Shown here: piece by piece, positions 18,931 to 29,293 of the stretch
Layout: the number at the start of each line of letters is the position of its first letter
Numbering within the stretch: the first letter of the stretch is position 1
Origin: Nitrosomonadales bacterium
GTDB taxonomy: Bacteria > Pseudomonadota > Gammaproteobacteria > Burkholderiales > Gallionellaceae
DNA: 64,000 nt
Direction of reading: 5' to 3'
NCBI GenBank assembly: GCA_016234685.1
Contig: JACRAT010000036.1
Coordinates: 168,593-232,592 of the forward strand
The notes under the pieces: model-generated
What the model was told of the DNA's origin: nothing
Databases searched by the model: none
The model's input: only the letters and a program-made list of their open reading frames with translations
Program-made: the position numbers and the translations under genes

Positions 18931-18958
18931 ATCAGACGGCCCTTTTCGGAAATAGTTC
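18931..18958 (-). promoter_or_regulatory. Sigma-E-type (ECF) promoter on the reverse strand
   Basis: GAACTA (complement of 18953-18958) and TCTGAT (complement of 18931-18936) are separated by exactly 16 bases. This agrees with the E. coli sigma-E pattern (GAACTT, 16, TCTGA). The -35 is preceded by an A/T-rich stretch, as is usual. It points away from hemB toward the candidate small RNA. Confidence 0.55.
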
Positions 18959-18990
18959 AAGAAAATTTCAAAAATATTCAAATTTTTTAG

Positions 18991-20001
<1,011 letters not shown>

Positions 20002-20023
20002 TCCGAACCAGTCCGCGAGAAAC

Positions 20024-20049
20024 AACAAAGGGGCGCAAGCCCCTTTGTT
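20024..20049. terminator. Bidirectional terminator between hemB and hemY
   Basis: An 11-bp perfect stem (20024-20034 with 20039-20049) with a GCAA tetraloop and A/T-rich outer arms. It lies between converging genes and can serve both. Confidence 0.8.
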
Positions 20050-20094
20050 ATAGCAACACTTGAACAGCCCGCCAGAACCATCCGGCGGCTCAAG

Positions 20095-21255
20095 CTACTT
20101 TCCAAAACCTGTCGCCTGATGGTAGTACTTGAACGCCTCTTCTGGGCAATGCAATTTTTCTGCCAGTCGCCCGAGTGCATTGTAGGCTGCACTTGACGGC
20201 GCAATACTTAGGCTGGCATCGAGATAACTTTGTGCCTTACCCCACAGTCCTTGATTCAGACACAACTTGCCCAAGGCCAACAGCAGCCCTGCATCTTGAG
20301 TGTGATCTTCCAGCCATTTCTCGGCCTGCTCGATCTGCGCGACGATGTCACCTTCCTGACAATCGCCCAGCAGCGCGACCAACTCGCTATCCCATTGCGC
20401 TTCGAGTGCATAAACCAACACTTGCTGCGCGGAACGGCAGTTGCCAAGCTCGATGAAAGCGCGCGCAGCCGTGGCAGCGATCTTGGCGCGGTGACGAAAC
20501 TCGCCGGGAACCGTCTTCCAGACGGCCATCAGTGCGGAAGAGTCTTGCCGCTGGGCACGCACTTTTTCCAGCCATGCTTGTTGTTTGATCTGCGCAGCCA
20601 CTGTGACGTCGAGCGCATCGCGCTTTTCAAGCTGGGCGGACAACTCCAGCACGGCATCCCAATTACGCGCCATCTGCTGCGCTTTGAATTCCAGATGCTG
20701 CGCGCCGATATGGTTCTTCACCCCCGAGTCTTCCAACGCATGTAATGCCTCCAGCGCAGACTGCGGCTGTTGCTGGTCGAGCATGAATTGGGCCTTGGCC
20801 AGAAGGCGTAGTGCTGGTTCGGTTTCGAGCGAAGCGAGATAGGCATCGCGCCGCTCGAACTCGCGCTGCTTATGGGCTGAACGTGCGGCAATGATAGGCA
20901 TCACGCCGGGCGCTTCGCCCAATTCCATGGTACGCGTTGCGGCCTTTTCTGCCGCTGCATAGCGCCCTTCGAAAAATGCGGTCAGCGCTTCCAGCATAGC
21001 GCTTTGCTTCTTCTCCTGCGCACGACCGGCGCGGAACTGCCGCACCTTCTCCGGCAGATTCAACGCGGTCGTCAGCAGCTGTGCTGCAAGGAAGCTCAGG
21101 ACGAACAGACCGAACAATCCAAAGGTGAACAAGGTAAGGGAAAGTTCGATGCGGTAAGGCGCGTACACCAACAACACGTAGCCGGGATTGTGCGAAGCCA
21201 GAGTGAGGGCGACCGCCGCTGCGGCCAGCACAAGGAACCAGACGAGCAGCTTCAT
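20095..21255 (-). CDS. hemY: HemY-like tetratricopeptide inner-membrane protein
   Basis: A 386-residue protein with two N-terminal membrane segments (residues 3-23 and 40-65) and a long helical tetratricopeptide region ending in NALGRLAEKLHCPEEAFKYY. This is the HemY_N family, found at the end of hemCDX clusters; it is not the unrelated Gram-positive coproporphyrinogen oxidase HemY. Its exact role in haem synthesis is unsettled. The ATG overlaps the hemX stop by 4 bases (ATGA), so it is translationally coupled. Confidence 0.93.
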   Translation of the reverse strand: MKLLVWFLVLAAAAVALTLASHNPGYVLLVYAPYRIELSLTLFTFGLFGLFVLSFLAAQLLTTALNLPEKVRQFRAGRAQEKKQSAMLEALTAFFEGRYAAAEKAATRTMELGEAPGVMPIIAARSAHKQREFERRDAYLASLETEPALRLLAKAQFMLDQQQPQSALEALHALEDSGVKNHIGAQHLEFKAQQMARNWDAVLELSAQLEKRDALDVTVAAQIKQQAWLEKVRAQRQDSSALMAVWKTVPGEFRHRAKIAATAARAFIELGNCRSAQQVLVYALEAQWDSELVALLGDCQEGDIVAQIEQAEKWLEDHTQDAGLLLALGKLCLNQGLWGKAQSYLDASLSIAPSSAAYNALGRLAEKLHCPEEAFKYYHQATGFGK

Positions 21256-22361
21256 TTCGCCGCCTTTTCGTGCGAGAGACGGTAGCCGCGCACCGCCTCG
21301 ATACTGCCGCTGATGTCAGGCAGTTCGATGTTGATGCTGGAAACTGCCAGCTTCTGGAGGGCGCTCAACGCCTGCTTACCCTCAACGGAATCTGCGTTGA
21401 AATAGACTTTCACCCATTCCTGTGCGGTTTGCAGGTCGTGCCGGAAACTGGCCTCGTCGCGCGACAGCAACGCCAAGCGCGCCGACAACAGGCGCAGCTT
21501 CAGATTCTCCCGCAGGAAGAAGGTCTCCGTCGGTGAAAGCAAGGGCAACTCGCGCTTGCGGGTATCTTCGATGCGCACCAAGTGCTTGGCCTCCTGCCAT
21601 ATCTCGCGCAGCAGCTTCTGCACCGCGTTCTCGTCCTGCACCGGCGCAAGCTTGGGCTTGCCGGAGACTGCCGCCGGACGGATGTCGTAGACCAGCGGTA
21701 GGTTGTCTACTGAACTGATGAGGTTGTCCAGCCGCAGATTCAGCCCCGGAATATCTACCGCAGGTAGCACTCGCAGCTTGTCGATGTCGGCATTGATGTT
21801 CTTTCGTAACCCGTTCAGCGCGGGACGATTCAGGCGCTGCAAGCGGCTATCGGCCTGCTGCATGGCGATCAGTGCAGCTTTGATGTTGGCAGAGAGTTGT
21901 AGCTGTTGCCCAGCGATCAGCAACATCTGCTCGACCTCGGCCAGCGCCGTCTCATCGCGGCTACTGGAGAGATCTTGATACAGGGCCTCCAGTGCAGCAC
22001 GCTGACTTTGCGATTCGGCGTAGCGCGTCTCCAGCAGGCTGACTTTTGCACCCAGTTCGCGCGTGGTTTCCTGACTTTGCTGCACCAGCATCTGGCTGGC
22101 CTTGTTGTTACCGTCCATCTCGGTCAGACGCTTGGCCAGCTCCTGCTGCATCGAGTCGATCTGCCGATGCGCATCCAGCCATTGCCACAGGAACACCGCC
22201 AGCACCAGCGCCAAGGTCATCTGGCCGATACTGAGTCGCGCCAAGAACTGCGCCGCACTCGAAGAACGCGGGCTCGGTGCGACGGAAGGCGCTGTTGGAA
22301 TAGGCTCGGCGGACGGACTGGCCGCCGGAGAAGTGGGGGGAGTTGGCGTATGCTCGTTCAT
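21252..22361 (-). CDS. hemX: HemX-like membrane protein (uroporphyrinogen-III C-methyltransferase family name)
   Basis: A protein of 369 residues from the chosen ATG. A Pro/Ser/Ala-rich N-terminus is followed by one membrane segment (SIGQMTLALVLAVFLWQWLDA), then a long coiled-coil-forming region (IDSMQQELAKRLTEM through SQSQRAALEALY) and a C-terminal domain. This is the HemX family; the methyltransferase name in databases is historical and no SAM-binding motif is seen. An upstream ATG at 22385 is possible and would overlap hemD by 22 bases; 22361 starts two bases after the hemD stop. Part of hemC-hemD-hemX-hemY. Confidence 0.92.
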   Translation of the reverse strand: MNEHTPTPPTSPAASPSAEPIPTAPSVAPSPRSSSAAQFLARLSIGQMTLALVLAVFLWQWLDAHRQIDSMQQELAKRLTEMDGNNKASQMLVQQSQETTRELGAKVSLLETRYAESQSQRAALEALYQDLSSSRDETALAEVEQMLLIAGQQLQLSANIKAALIAMQQADSRLQRLNRPALNGLRKNINADIDKLRVLPAVDIPGLNLRLDNLISSVDNLPLVYDIRPAAVSGKPKLAPVQDENAVQKLLREIWQEAKHLVRIEDTRKRELPLLSPTETFFLRENLKLRLLSARLALLSRDEASFRHDLQTAQEWVKVYFNADSVEGKQALSALQKLAVSSINIELPDISGSIEAVRGYRLSHEKAAK

Positions 22362-22363
22362 GG

Positions 22364-23227
22364 TTATATCCGGTTTTTTGCCCATGCTACCAAACCTGCC
22401 AGCAGGCCGTCATCCCCTCCCTCGGCGGTGATGACGTTCTGCCAAGCAGATTGCCGCGCTCTTTCGGCGATACGCGGATGTGATACGAACAGCGGCACAT
22501 CGGCGAGCCGCCGTTTCGCCGCCCCCGCCAGCATCTCGTCGAAGTAGCCCAACGCTTCGCTGCTGGTGACGATGAACGCGTCGGGCACATTATCGAGCAA
22601 GCGGGCCGTGTCTTGCTGCGGCTTGGCGCGGTGGTAACATTCTGCGTATTCCACGCCAGCCCCACGCGCCTTGAGTGTGTCGCCCAGCAACTCGCGCCCG
22701 CCATCGCCGCGAAAGATCACCACCCTCCAGCCCGCCACGTCTTGCAATTCAGGCAAGGCCAGCAAAGCCTCACTGTCGAACTTATCCTGCGGAGCAATGA
22801 CCGAGGCCACGCCGAGTTCACGCAAGGCTTTAGCGCTGCCCTGTCCGACCGTGGCGACGCGCAAGCTGCTCGGCAAGTCGCCATCGGCACGGATCGCCGC
22901 CATAGCGAAGCGCACCGCATTCGGGCTGATGAAGATGGCGAGCTGAAAATCTGGCAGGCGCACCAGTAACGCCTCTAAAGGTCGCGGGTCGGCGGGAGGA
23001 GAGATTTCCAGCAGAGGAAAAAGTATCGGCGAGCCGCCCAGATGCTGGATGTGCCTGGCCAGTGCCGCCGCTTGCTCACGCGGGCGGGTAACGACGATGT
23101 TCAGTCCGGCAAGCGGAAGATCTAGGTGCAGTTCGCTCGTTCCCTCGCCCGCCAGCGGATTGCGACGGTTGGCTGGTTGCCCCACCAGAGGGGCGGGGAG
23201 TGGATGACTGGCAGACCTGTCAGTCAT
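22364..23227 (-). CDS. hemD: Uroporphyrinogen-III synthase
   Basis: HemD closes hydroxymethylbilane with ring-D inversion to uroporphyrinogen III. The domain starts at residue 40 ([19 protein letters not shown]), with [26 protein letters not shown] and [13 protein letters not shown] following, typical of this poorly conserved family. The ATG overlaps the hemC end (ATGACTGA), giving translational coupling. The first 38 residues are extra compared with usual HemD and are Pro/Gly/Arg-rich ([18 protein letters not shown]), which looks like a translated intergenic repeat. Confidence 0.93.
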   Translation of the reverse strand: MTDRSASHPLPAPLVGQPANRRNPLAGEGTSELHLDLPLAGLNIVVTRPREQAAALARHIQHLGGSPILFPLLEISPPADPRPLEALLVRLPDFQLAIFISPNAVRFAMAAIRADGDLPSSLRVATVGQGSAKALRELGVASVIAPQDKFDSEALLALPELQDVAGWRVVIFRGDGGRELLGDTLKARGAGVEYAECYHRAKPQQDTARLLDNVPDAFIVTSSEALGYFDEMLAGAAKRRLADVPLFVSHPRIAERARQSAWQNVITAEGGDDGLLAGLVAWAKNRI

Positions 23228-24170
23228 TCAGGGCGGCGAGGATCTCCCCCGCGCCTTGAGCCAGCAGTGCATCGGCTATTGCGTTGCCCAGTGCTTCCGG
23301 GTCATTCACGCTGCCGTTCTGCTCGGCACGGATCAGGCGTGTACCGTCCGGGCTGGCGACAAAGCCACGCATCCGCAGCACATCACCCGACACTTCGGCG
23401 AAGCCGCCCAAGGGCACTTGGCAGCTACCCGCCAGACGGCGACTCATGGCACGCTCGGCCAGCACGCAGGCGGCGGTATCCGCATGGTGCAATGGGGCCA
23501 ATGCTGCGGCGAGATCGGCACGATCTGTGCGGGTCTCGATGCCCAGAGCACCCTGCCCGACTGCTGGCAGACTGTCGTCGCTAGAGATCACGTCGCGGAT
23601 GCGATCTCCCAGCCCCAAGCGCTTCAGTCCGGCCGCCGCGAGGATAATGGCGGCATACTGACCTTCGTCGAGCTTACGCAGACGGGTCTGTACGTTGCCT
23701 CGCAGCGGCTCGATCTTGAGATGCGGAAAGCGAGCGCGCAACTGACTCTCGCGGCGCAAGCTGGAAGTACCCACTACGCTGCCCGCAGGCAGTGCCGCTA
23801 GGTTAGAGAAATTATTCGAGACGAAGGCATCGCGCGGGTCTTCGCGTTCGCCGATACAGGCCAGCACGAATCCTTCCGGCATATTCATCGGTACATCCTT
23901 CAGGGAATGCACGGCGATATCGGCGCGGCCTTCTTCCAAAGCCGTCTCCAACTCCTTCACGAACAGGCCTTTTCCTCCAATCTTGGAAAGGGTTACATCC
24001 AAGATACGGTCGCCCTGCGTGGTCATGCCCAATATGCTGACCTCGGTTTGCGGGTATAATGCGCGCAAACGGTCGCGAATGTGCTCCGCCTGCCACATCG
24101 CCAAAGCGCTTTCGCGTGAGGCAATGACGATTCTCGATGGGGCGGAATGTGCGGTGGCTGGCTGACTCAT
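23220..24170 (-). CDS. hemC: Hydroxymethylbilane synthase (porphobilinogen deaminase)
   Basis: HemC polymerises four porphobilinogens using a dipyrromethane cofactor. From the ATG at 24170 (AGGAAA upstream) it is 316 residues: [18 protein letters not shown], then [28 protein letters not shown] and the cofactor-binding Cys in [14 protein letters not shown]. The open frame reaches 24368, but that extension overlaps the start of ppc and has no family similarity. It diverges from ppc across 92 bases; TAGAAT on the reverse strand (24215-24220) is a possible -10 element. First gene of hemCDXY. Confidence 0.96.
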   Translation of the reverse strand: MSQPATAHSAPSRIVIASRESALAMWQAEHIRDRLRALYPQTEVSILGMTTQGDRILDVTLSKIGGKGLFVKELETALEEGRADIAVHSLKDVPMNMPEGFVLACIGEREDPRDAFVSNNFSNLAALPAGSVVGTSSLRRESQLRARFPHLKIEPLRGNVQTRLRKLDEGQYAAIILAAAGLKRLGLGDRIRDVISSDDSLPAVGQGALGIETRTDRADLAAALAPLHHADTAACVLAERAMSRRLAGSCQVPLGGFAEVSGDVLRMRGFVASPDGTRLIRAEQNGSVNDPEALGNAIADALLAQGAGEILAALND

Positions 24171-24262
24171 CAAAGTTTTCCTGAATTTCTGTATTGTTAA
24201 TCTGATCGCGGCGCATTCTAGCATGAGGTGATTGCGCGCGCGTCTTCCCCCAAGTTGCCGAG

Positions 24263-27046
24263 ATGAAGAACGTAATGAACTTGCTTGCCGCGCCTGCGGA
24301 CATTTCCAGTAAAGACTTGCCATTGCGCGAGGATATTCGCCTGCTTGGGCGTATTCTCGGCGACACATTGCGTGAGCAAGAGGGCGATGAGACCTACGAA
24401 TTGATCGAGAACGTGCGACGCACCGCCGTGCGTTTTCGCAAAACGCAAGACGATGTGGATCGCACTCGCCTAGAGGCCTTGCTGGACGGGCTCTCGCCGC
24501 GCGATACCCTGTGGGTGGTTCGCGCCTTCAGCTATTTCTCTCAGCTTTGCAACATCGCCGAAGACCTGCATCACAGCCGCCGCCGCCGCGCCCACCTGAA
24601 AGCAGGCACGCCGCCACGCGAGGGCAGTTTGGAGTTGGCTCTGAATCGGGCCAGCAAGAAAGGGCTCGACGCTGAGGCGATACAGCGCTTTTTCAGCAAG
24701 GCGCTGATCTCGCCCGTACTGACTGCCCACCCCACCGAGGTGCAGCGCAAGAGCATCCTCGATTGTCAGTTGGTGATTTCGCAACTGCTGGACGAGCGCG
24801 ACCGCATGGACATGACGCCGGACGAACTGGCAGACAACGAAGAGGCCCTGCGCCGCTTCGTACTGATTCTGTGGAATACACGCATGTTGCGCTTCTCGAA
24901 GCTGACTGTGCAAGACGAGATCAACAACGGCCTCTCCTACTACCGCTACACCTTCCTGAGCGAGATCCCCAAGATCTACTCCAAGCTAGAGCAGGACTTG
25001 GAAGCCCGCTTCGGCCAGCGCATCGAATTGCCCTGCTTCCTGAAGGTCGGCAGCTGGATCGGCGGCGATCGCGACGGCAACCCCTTTGTCACGCACGAAG
25101 CCACCTTGGGCGCAGCACGTCGGCACTCCTCGCTGATTCTGGAGCACTATCTGGCTGAGACGCATCTACTGGGAACTCGGCTATCGCTGTCTTCCCGCTT
25201 GATTGAGATCAGCCCCGAGATGGCCGAATTCGCCGCCAATTCGGCGGACAAATCGCCCAGCCGCACCGATGAGCCTTACCGCCGCGCACTCATCACCATC
25301 TACTCGCGCTTGGTCGCCACCACCGAACAGTTGGGGCATCGCGTCGAGCATCTGCGCCCGGTGGATACTCACGCCCAACCGTATACCGATGCGGACGGAT
25401 TCATTAGCGACCTGAACATCTTGATCGACTCGCTGAATTCCCACGGCGCGACCTATCTGGCGCGCGGGCGACTGGCCGACCTCAAGCGCGCAGCGCAAGT
25501 CTTTGGCTTCCATCTGGCTCCGCTCGACATGCGCCAGCACAGCGGCATCCACGAACAAGTAGTGAGTGAACTGCTGGCCGCCGCCGGTACACCCGGTTAC
25601 GCCCAGCTCGATGAAGCGGCTCGCCGGGTCGCTCTGGTTCATGCCTTGCAGGCGAATCAGTTACTGGCCGAGACACTGGATGGCTACACCGAGACGGCCC
25701 AAGGTGAGTTGCGCCTGATGCAAGCCGCCGCCGACATCCAGCGCCGCTACGGACGGGCCGCGCTGCCGAACTACATCATCTCCAAGACGGACGCCGTGAG
25801 TGATCTGCTGGAGGTGGCGCTGATGGTGCAGCAGACCGGGCTACTGGAAACGGATGCCCAGCCTTTGCTGCACATCAACATCATCCCGCTGTTCGAGACT
25901 ATCGCCGACCTGCAAGGCTGCGGCATCATCATGGATGAGCTGTTCTCCATCCCGTTCTACCGGGAACTGCTGAAGAGTCGCGACAATACGCAAGAAGTGA
26001 TGCTGGGTTACTCCGACAGCAACAAGGACGGCGGCTACCTGACGGCCAACTGGGAGTTGTACAAAGCCGAGTTGGAGCTGGTGAAGGTGTTCGAGAAACA
26101 CGGCGTCGAGCTACGTTTGTTCCACGGTCGCGGCGGCACGGTCGGACGTGGCGGCGGCCCGAGCTATCAGGCCATTCTGGCGCAACCGCCGGGCAGCGTG
26201 AACGCACAGATCCGCATCACCGAGCAAGGCGAGGTCATTTCCAGCAAATACTCCAACCCGGACATCGGGCGGCGCAATCTGGAGATCCTCATCGCGGCAA
26301 CGCTGGAAGCGACCCTGTTGCACCATCACGGTGACGACTCCACCATGCCGGAATTCCATCGCATCATGGAAGCGCTGAGTCTGGATGCGTTCAACGCCTA
26401 CCGTAAACTGGTATACGAGACCCCCGGTTTCACCGACTACTTCTTCGCCGCTACGCCGATCCGCGAGATCGCCGAGCTCAACATCGGCAGCCGCCCCTCG
26501 GCGCGACGCGCGACCAACAATATCGAAGACCTGCGCGCCATTCCTTGGGTGTTCAGTTGGAGTTTGAACCGCGCCATCCTGCCGGGCTGGTTCGGCTTCG
26601 GCAGCGCCGTCAAACAGTTCATCGCACGAGAAGGCGACGCCGGGCTTCAGCAACTGCAAGCCATGTACCAGAACTGGGCCTTTTTCCGTGGCCTGCTCTC
26701 CAACATGGACATGGTGCTTTCCAAGACCGACATGGGCATCGCCTCGCGCTATGCCGAGCTAGTTCCAGACGAGACCTTGCGTGCCACCATCTTCGGCGAG
26801 ATCGAAAAGGAATGGCAGGATACGGTAGAGCTACTGTTCGCCATCACCGGCGCGTCCACGCTGTTGGCGGACAACCCGACGCTGGCTCGCAGCCTGACCA
26901 CCCGCACGCCCTATATCGATCCGCTGAACCACTTGCAGGTTTCGCTGCTACATCGCAGCCGCGCCGGCGACGACGACCCGCAACTCAAACGCGCGATTCA
27001 TCTGACGATCAACGGCATCGCAGCCGGATTGCGTAACAGCGGCTGA
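24263..27046 (+). CDS. ppc: Phosphoenolpyruvate carboxylase
   Basis: Ppc carboxylates phosphoenolpyruvate to oxaloacetate, refilling the TCA cycle and, in autotrophs, fixing extra carbon. The full-length 927-residue protein has the catalytic motifs [13 protein letters not shown] (active-site His), [16 protein letters not shown] and [16 protein letters not shown], and ends in the family RNSG tail. The gene is single and diverges from hemC. Confidence 0.98.
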   Translation: MKNVMNLLAAPADISSKDLPLREDIRLLGRILGDTLREQEGDETYELIENVRRTAVRFRKTQDDVDRTRLEALLDGLSPRDTLWVVRAFSYFSQLCNIAEDLHHSRRRRAHLKAGTPPREGSLELALNRASKKGLDAEAIQRFFSKALISPVLTAHPTEVQRKSILDCQLVISQLLDERDRMDMTPDELADNEEALRRFVLILWNTRMLRFSKLTVQDEINNGLSYYRYTFLSEIPKIYSKLEQDLEARFGQRIELPCFLKVGSWIGGDRDGNPFVTHEATLGAARRHSSLILEHYLAETHLLGTRLSLSSRLIEISPEMAEFAANSADKSPSRTDEPYRRALITIYSRLVATTEQLGHRVEHLRPVDTHAQPYTDADGFISDLNILIDSLNSHGATYLARGRLADLKRAAQVFGFHLAPLDMRQHSGIHEQVVSELLAAAGTPGYAQLDEAARRVALVHALQANQLLAETLDGYTETAQGELRLMQAAADIQRRYGRAALPNYIISKTDAVSDLLEVALMVQQTGLLETDAQPLLHINIIPLFETIADLQGCGIIMDELFSIPFYRELLKSRDNTQEVMLGYSDSNKDGGYLTANWELYKAELELVKVFEKHGVELRLFHGRGGTVGRGGGPSYQAILAQPPGSVNAQIRITEQGEVISSKYSNPDIGRRNLEILIAATLEATLLHHHGDDSTMPEFHRIMEALSLDAFNAYRKLVYETPGFTDYFFAATPIREIAELNIGSRPSARRATNNIEDLRAIPWVFSWSLNRAILPGWFGFGSAVKQFIAREGDAGLQQLQAMYQNWAFFRGLLSNMDMVLSKTDMGIASRYAELVPDETLRATIFGEIEKEWQDTVELLFAITGASTLLADNPTLARSLTTRTPYIDPLNHLQVSLLHRSRAGDDDPQLKRAIHLTINGIAAGLRNSG

Positions 27047-27070
27047 TCCAGTCGGAGGCTGCAAACGAAG

Positions 27071-27097
27071 CGGGGGGCTAAGCCCCCCGTTTTTTTC
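27071..27097 (+). terminator. Strong ppc terminator inside a larger inverted repeat
   Basis: A GC stem CGGGGGGC/GCCCCCCG (27071-27089) is followed by eight T. It is flanked by a further 12-bp perfect inverted repeat (27043-27054 with 27106-27117) whose arms contain the stop codons of both converging genes. Confidence 0.9.
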
Positions 27098-27113
27098 ATT
27101 CCGCCCGACTGGA

Positions 27114-27908
27114 TCAGGGCAGCACGGTGATGACCTCCGACCCGGCGTCGTACTTTTGCAGATAGCTGCCGATGGTTTCAAAGGTCGCGGTGACTGGCTT
27201 GCCGGGATGGTCGGAGATCGAGATCTCGGAGCTGAATGTCGACCCCAGCAGCAACTTGAACGGGCTGACATTCACCGGTTGCGCCACGTAATACGCCTTT
27301 TCGTTGGCCTTGATCTTATTGATGTCAGCTGTCTGATAGATCGCCGCATGGATCACGTCCAGCGTATGTTCGGTGCAGTTCTGCTTATCCAGCGTGTAAG
27401 GGTTGGCAATCAAAGAGTAGTGCGGGTTGTGCAGTGCCTGATAGGTGGGCGAGGCAATCACTTCCAGCAAGCGCTTCTGCAACTCCGGTGAGGGCACGAT
27501 GATGCCCGCCTCCAACACCTGTACGCCGGCGAAGAAATCCACCGGAAAGTCCTGTACCAGATCGCTTACGTCAGGCTTGCCGTCGCGCTGATACAGGTTA
27601 TAGATCGCATAACCCGGCACATTGCGACCATCTGCCGTGGTGATCTGCGAATAGACGGCGAAGGCGACATGGGTAAAGTGCATCCCTTCCGGCAACTCCG
27701 AAGCCGGACGCCCCATCCGCGCCAGAACAGCAACGCGCGCACCCTTGGCAGCCAATGTCTTCTCCACTTTTTTGGCGAACTGGATGATCTGCTCGGCAGA
27801 AAAATGCGGCGCTTCCGCTGCTTGGCTGCTACTGCCGCTATTGGCATAGCCTTGACCGGCAGACAACAAAAGTGTCAGCGACAAAAATACTCTAGCGATC
27901 AGCTTCAT
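27114..27908 (-). CDS. DUF2145-family secreted protein, copy 1
   Basis: A 264-residue protein with a signal peptide (MKLIARVFLSLTLLLSAGQGYA). The function of the family is unknown to me. Conserved blocks are ARMGRPASELPEG-type, FTHVAFAVYSQI (His80) and QNCTEHTLDVIHAAIYQT (Cys178). A His in an H-V/G-F context before a Cys in an NCTE context is the order seen in permuted NlpC/P60 (YiiX/LRAT-like) enzymes, so a thiol peptidase or acyltransferase activity is possible. It shares most of its length with the paralogue at 28370. The small Ala-rich gene lies 12 bases upstream on the same strand, probably in one operon. Confidence 0.8.
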   Translation of the reverse strand: MKLIARVFLSLTLLLSAGQGYANSGSSSQAAEAPHFSAEQIIQFAKKVEKTLAAKGARVAVLARMGRPASELPEGMHFTHVAFAVYSQITTADGRNVPGYAIYNLYQRDGKPDVSDLVQDFPVDFFAGVQVLEAGIIVPSPELQKRLLEVIASPTYQALHNPHYSLIANPYTLDKQNCTEHTLDVIHAAIYQTADINKIKANEKAYYVAQPVNVSPFKLLLGSTFSSEISISDHPGKPVTATFETIGSYLQKYDAGSEVITVLP

Positions 27909-27920
27909 GGTCGACTCCGA

Positions 27921-28295
27921 TTACAGTTTATTGTCTGGTTTTTCATCTTTTTTGACCTTCAGCGCCTCATTGGGCGGGATCGTGGTCAGCACCTCGTCCG
28001 TCACCGGCAAGGGCGTACCGATGGGAGCGGTCGCCGCCTTCATCGAATCATGCGCCAACTGTCCGCTGACGGCCCCCACCGATGCGCCGATGGAAAGCGG
28101 GATCGCCGAAGCCGCAGAAGTCAGTTGCCCCGAGGCCGCAATCGAGTGGGCGACACTGCCGCTGGCATTGGAGAAGCTCTTCGCGGCATGATCGACTGCC
28201 TTGCCCGCGTGAGTGTTCGGCTCGGCTGCCACCGCCGCGCCTAGTGTCGAGATGCCGAATGCGATACCGATCAACGATGCTTTCGATTTATTCAC
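27921..28295 (-). CDS. Small Ala-rich exported protein between two DUF2145 genes
   Basis: A 124-residue protein that I do not recognise. A signal peptide (ISTLGAAVAAEPNT, cleavage after AVA) leads to a mature part rich in Ala, Ser and Gly with a central hydrophobic stretch (AASAIPLSIGASVGAVSG) and a charged tail (KVKKDEKPDNKL). The hydrophobic Gly/Ala stretch could insert in a membrane. AAGGAAG precedes the ATG and a good promoter lies upstream (28340-28368). It reads into the downstream DUF2145 gene and may be its partner. Confidence 0.75.
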   Translation of the reverse strand: MNKSKASLIGIAFGISTLGAAVAAEPNTHAGKAVDHAAKSFSNASGSVAHSIAASGQLTSAASAIPLSIGASVGAVSGQLAHDSMKAATAPIGTPLPVTDEVLTTIPPNEALKVKKDEKPDNKL

Positions 28296-28339
28296 GATGC
28301 TTCCTTTCGAATTGAGTTGCGGGGCTGTCCAGTATGGGC

Positions 28340-28368
28340 TTTATACTTGCGCGCCCTCCGGTACGCAA
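28340..28368 (-). promoter_or_regulatory. Sigma-70-type promoter for the Ala-rich protein / DUF2145 pair
   Basis: On the reverse strand TTGCGT (complement of 28363-28368) and TATAAA (complement of 28340-28345) are separated by 17 bases, 45-50 bases before the ATG. The same bases include a weak CTTGCG/CGCAAG inverted repeat. Confidence 0.55.
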
Positions 28369-28369
28369 G

Positions 28370-29152
28370 CTAGGGCTCTAAAGTGAGGGTGATTAACTCT
28401 GCGCCTTCGTCATATTTTTGCAGATAGCGCGCGATGGTCTCAAACGTGGCGGTCACCGGCGTACCGGATTGATCGCTCAGCGTGATCTCAGCACTGAACA
28501 TCGCCCCCAGCATCAACTTGAGCGGACTGACACTCACCGGCTGCGCCTCGAAATAGGCTTTCTCATTGGCTTTGATGCGATTGATATCGGCGGTCTGATA
28601 GATGGCCGCATTGACTACATCCAGCACGAATTCGGTGCAATTCTGTCGCCCTAGGGTATACGGGCTGGCGATCGCGGAGTATCGTGGGTCATGTAATGCA
28701 CGATAGGTGGGCGAAGCGAGCACTTCCAACAGACGCCGCTGCAACTCGGGGGATGGGATCAGCACGGCCGCTTCCAACACGGCCACACCCGCAAAAAAGT
28801 CCACCGGAAAATCCTGAACCAGATGACTGGTATCCGGCTTGTCGTTGCGCTGATAGAGGTTGTACAAAGCATAACCGTGGACGACGCGACCATCTGCGGT
28901 GGTAATTTCGGAATACACGGCAAAACCGACGTGGGTGAAATGCATCCCCTCCGGCAATTCGGCGGGCGGACGCCCCGCTCTGGCAATGATCGCCACCCTA
29001 GCTCCCTTCGCCCCCAGCGTCTTTTCGACCTTCTTGGTGAGCTTGATGATCTCTTCCGCCGCAAATTGCGACTCACCTCCGGCCATGCTCCCGGCATGAA
29101 CTGAACCGACCAATAACGAGAACGACACCAGTATTTTGACGAAAAGATACAT
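28370..29152 (-). CDS. DUF2145-family secreted protein, copy 2
   Basis: A paralogue of the 27114-27908 gene. From the ATG at 29152 (AGGGAGG upstream) it is 260 residues with a signal peptide (MYLFVKILVSFSLLVGSVHAG). The open frame extends 11 codons further, without signal-like character. The same family blocks recur: RAGRPPAELPEGMHFTHVGFAVY (abridged; His74) and RQNCTEFVLDVVNAAIYQT (Cys172). Length, motif spacing and C-terminal region (VTATFETIARYLQKYDEG) follow copy 1 throughout, indicating local duplication with divergence. It has its own start region and is separated from the Ala-rich gene by a promoter. Confidence 0.8.
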   Translation of the reverse strand: MYLFVKILVSFSLLVGSVHAGSMAGGESQFAAEEIIKLTKKVEKTLGAKGARVAIIARAGRPPAELPEGMHFTHVGFAVYSEITTADGRVVHGYALYNLYQRNDKPDTSHLVQDFPVDFFAGVAVLEAAVLIPSPELQRRLLEVLASPTYRALHDPRYSAIASPYTLGRQNCTEFVLDVVNAAIYQTADINRIKANEKAYFEAQPVSVSPLKLMLGAMFSAEITLSDQSGTPVTATFETIARYLQKYDEGAELITLTLEP

Positions 29153-29293
29153 CGAAACCTCCCTACGCCCTACATTCTTCGGCATTTGCCAAATATTACA
29201 ATTCCCTTCTAGGACATGGGTGCTCTAAAATCGTTTCAAGTACCGGTTTAACTAGTCGTATGATCGGATGCAAGTCCAACCAAGGAGGGAAAT

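Noticed and set aside
24055..24060. TATAAT inside the 5' part of hemC, facing ppc
   Set aside because: It is over 200 bases from the ppc start, lacks a -35, and its bases encode conserved HemC residues.
24171..24368. N-terminal extension of hemC
   Set aside because: It overlaps the ppc start, has no HemC similarity, and a good ATG with a ribosome site lies at 24170.
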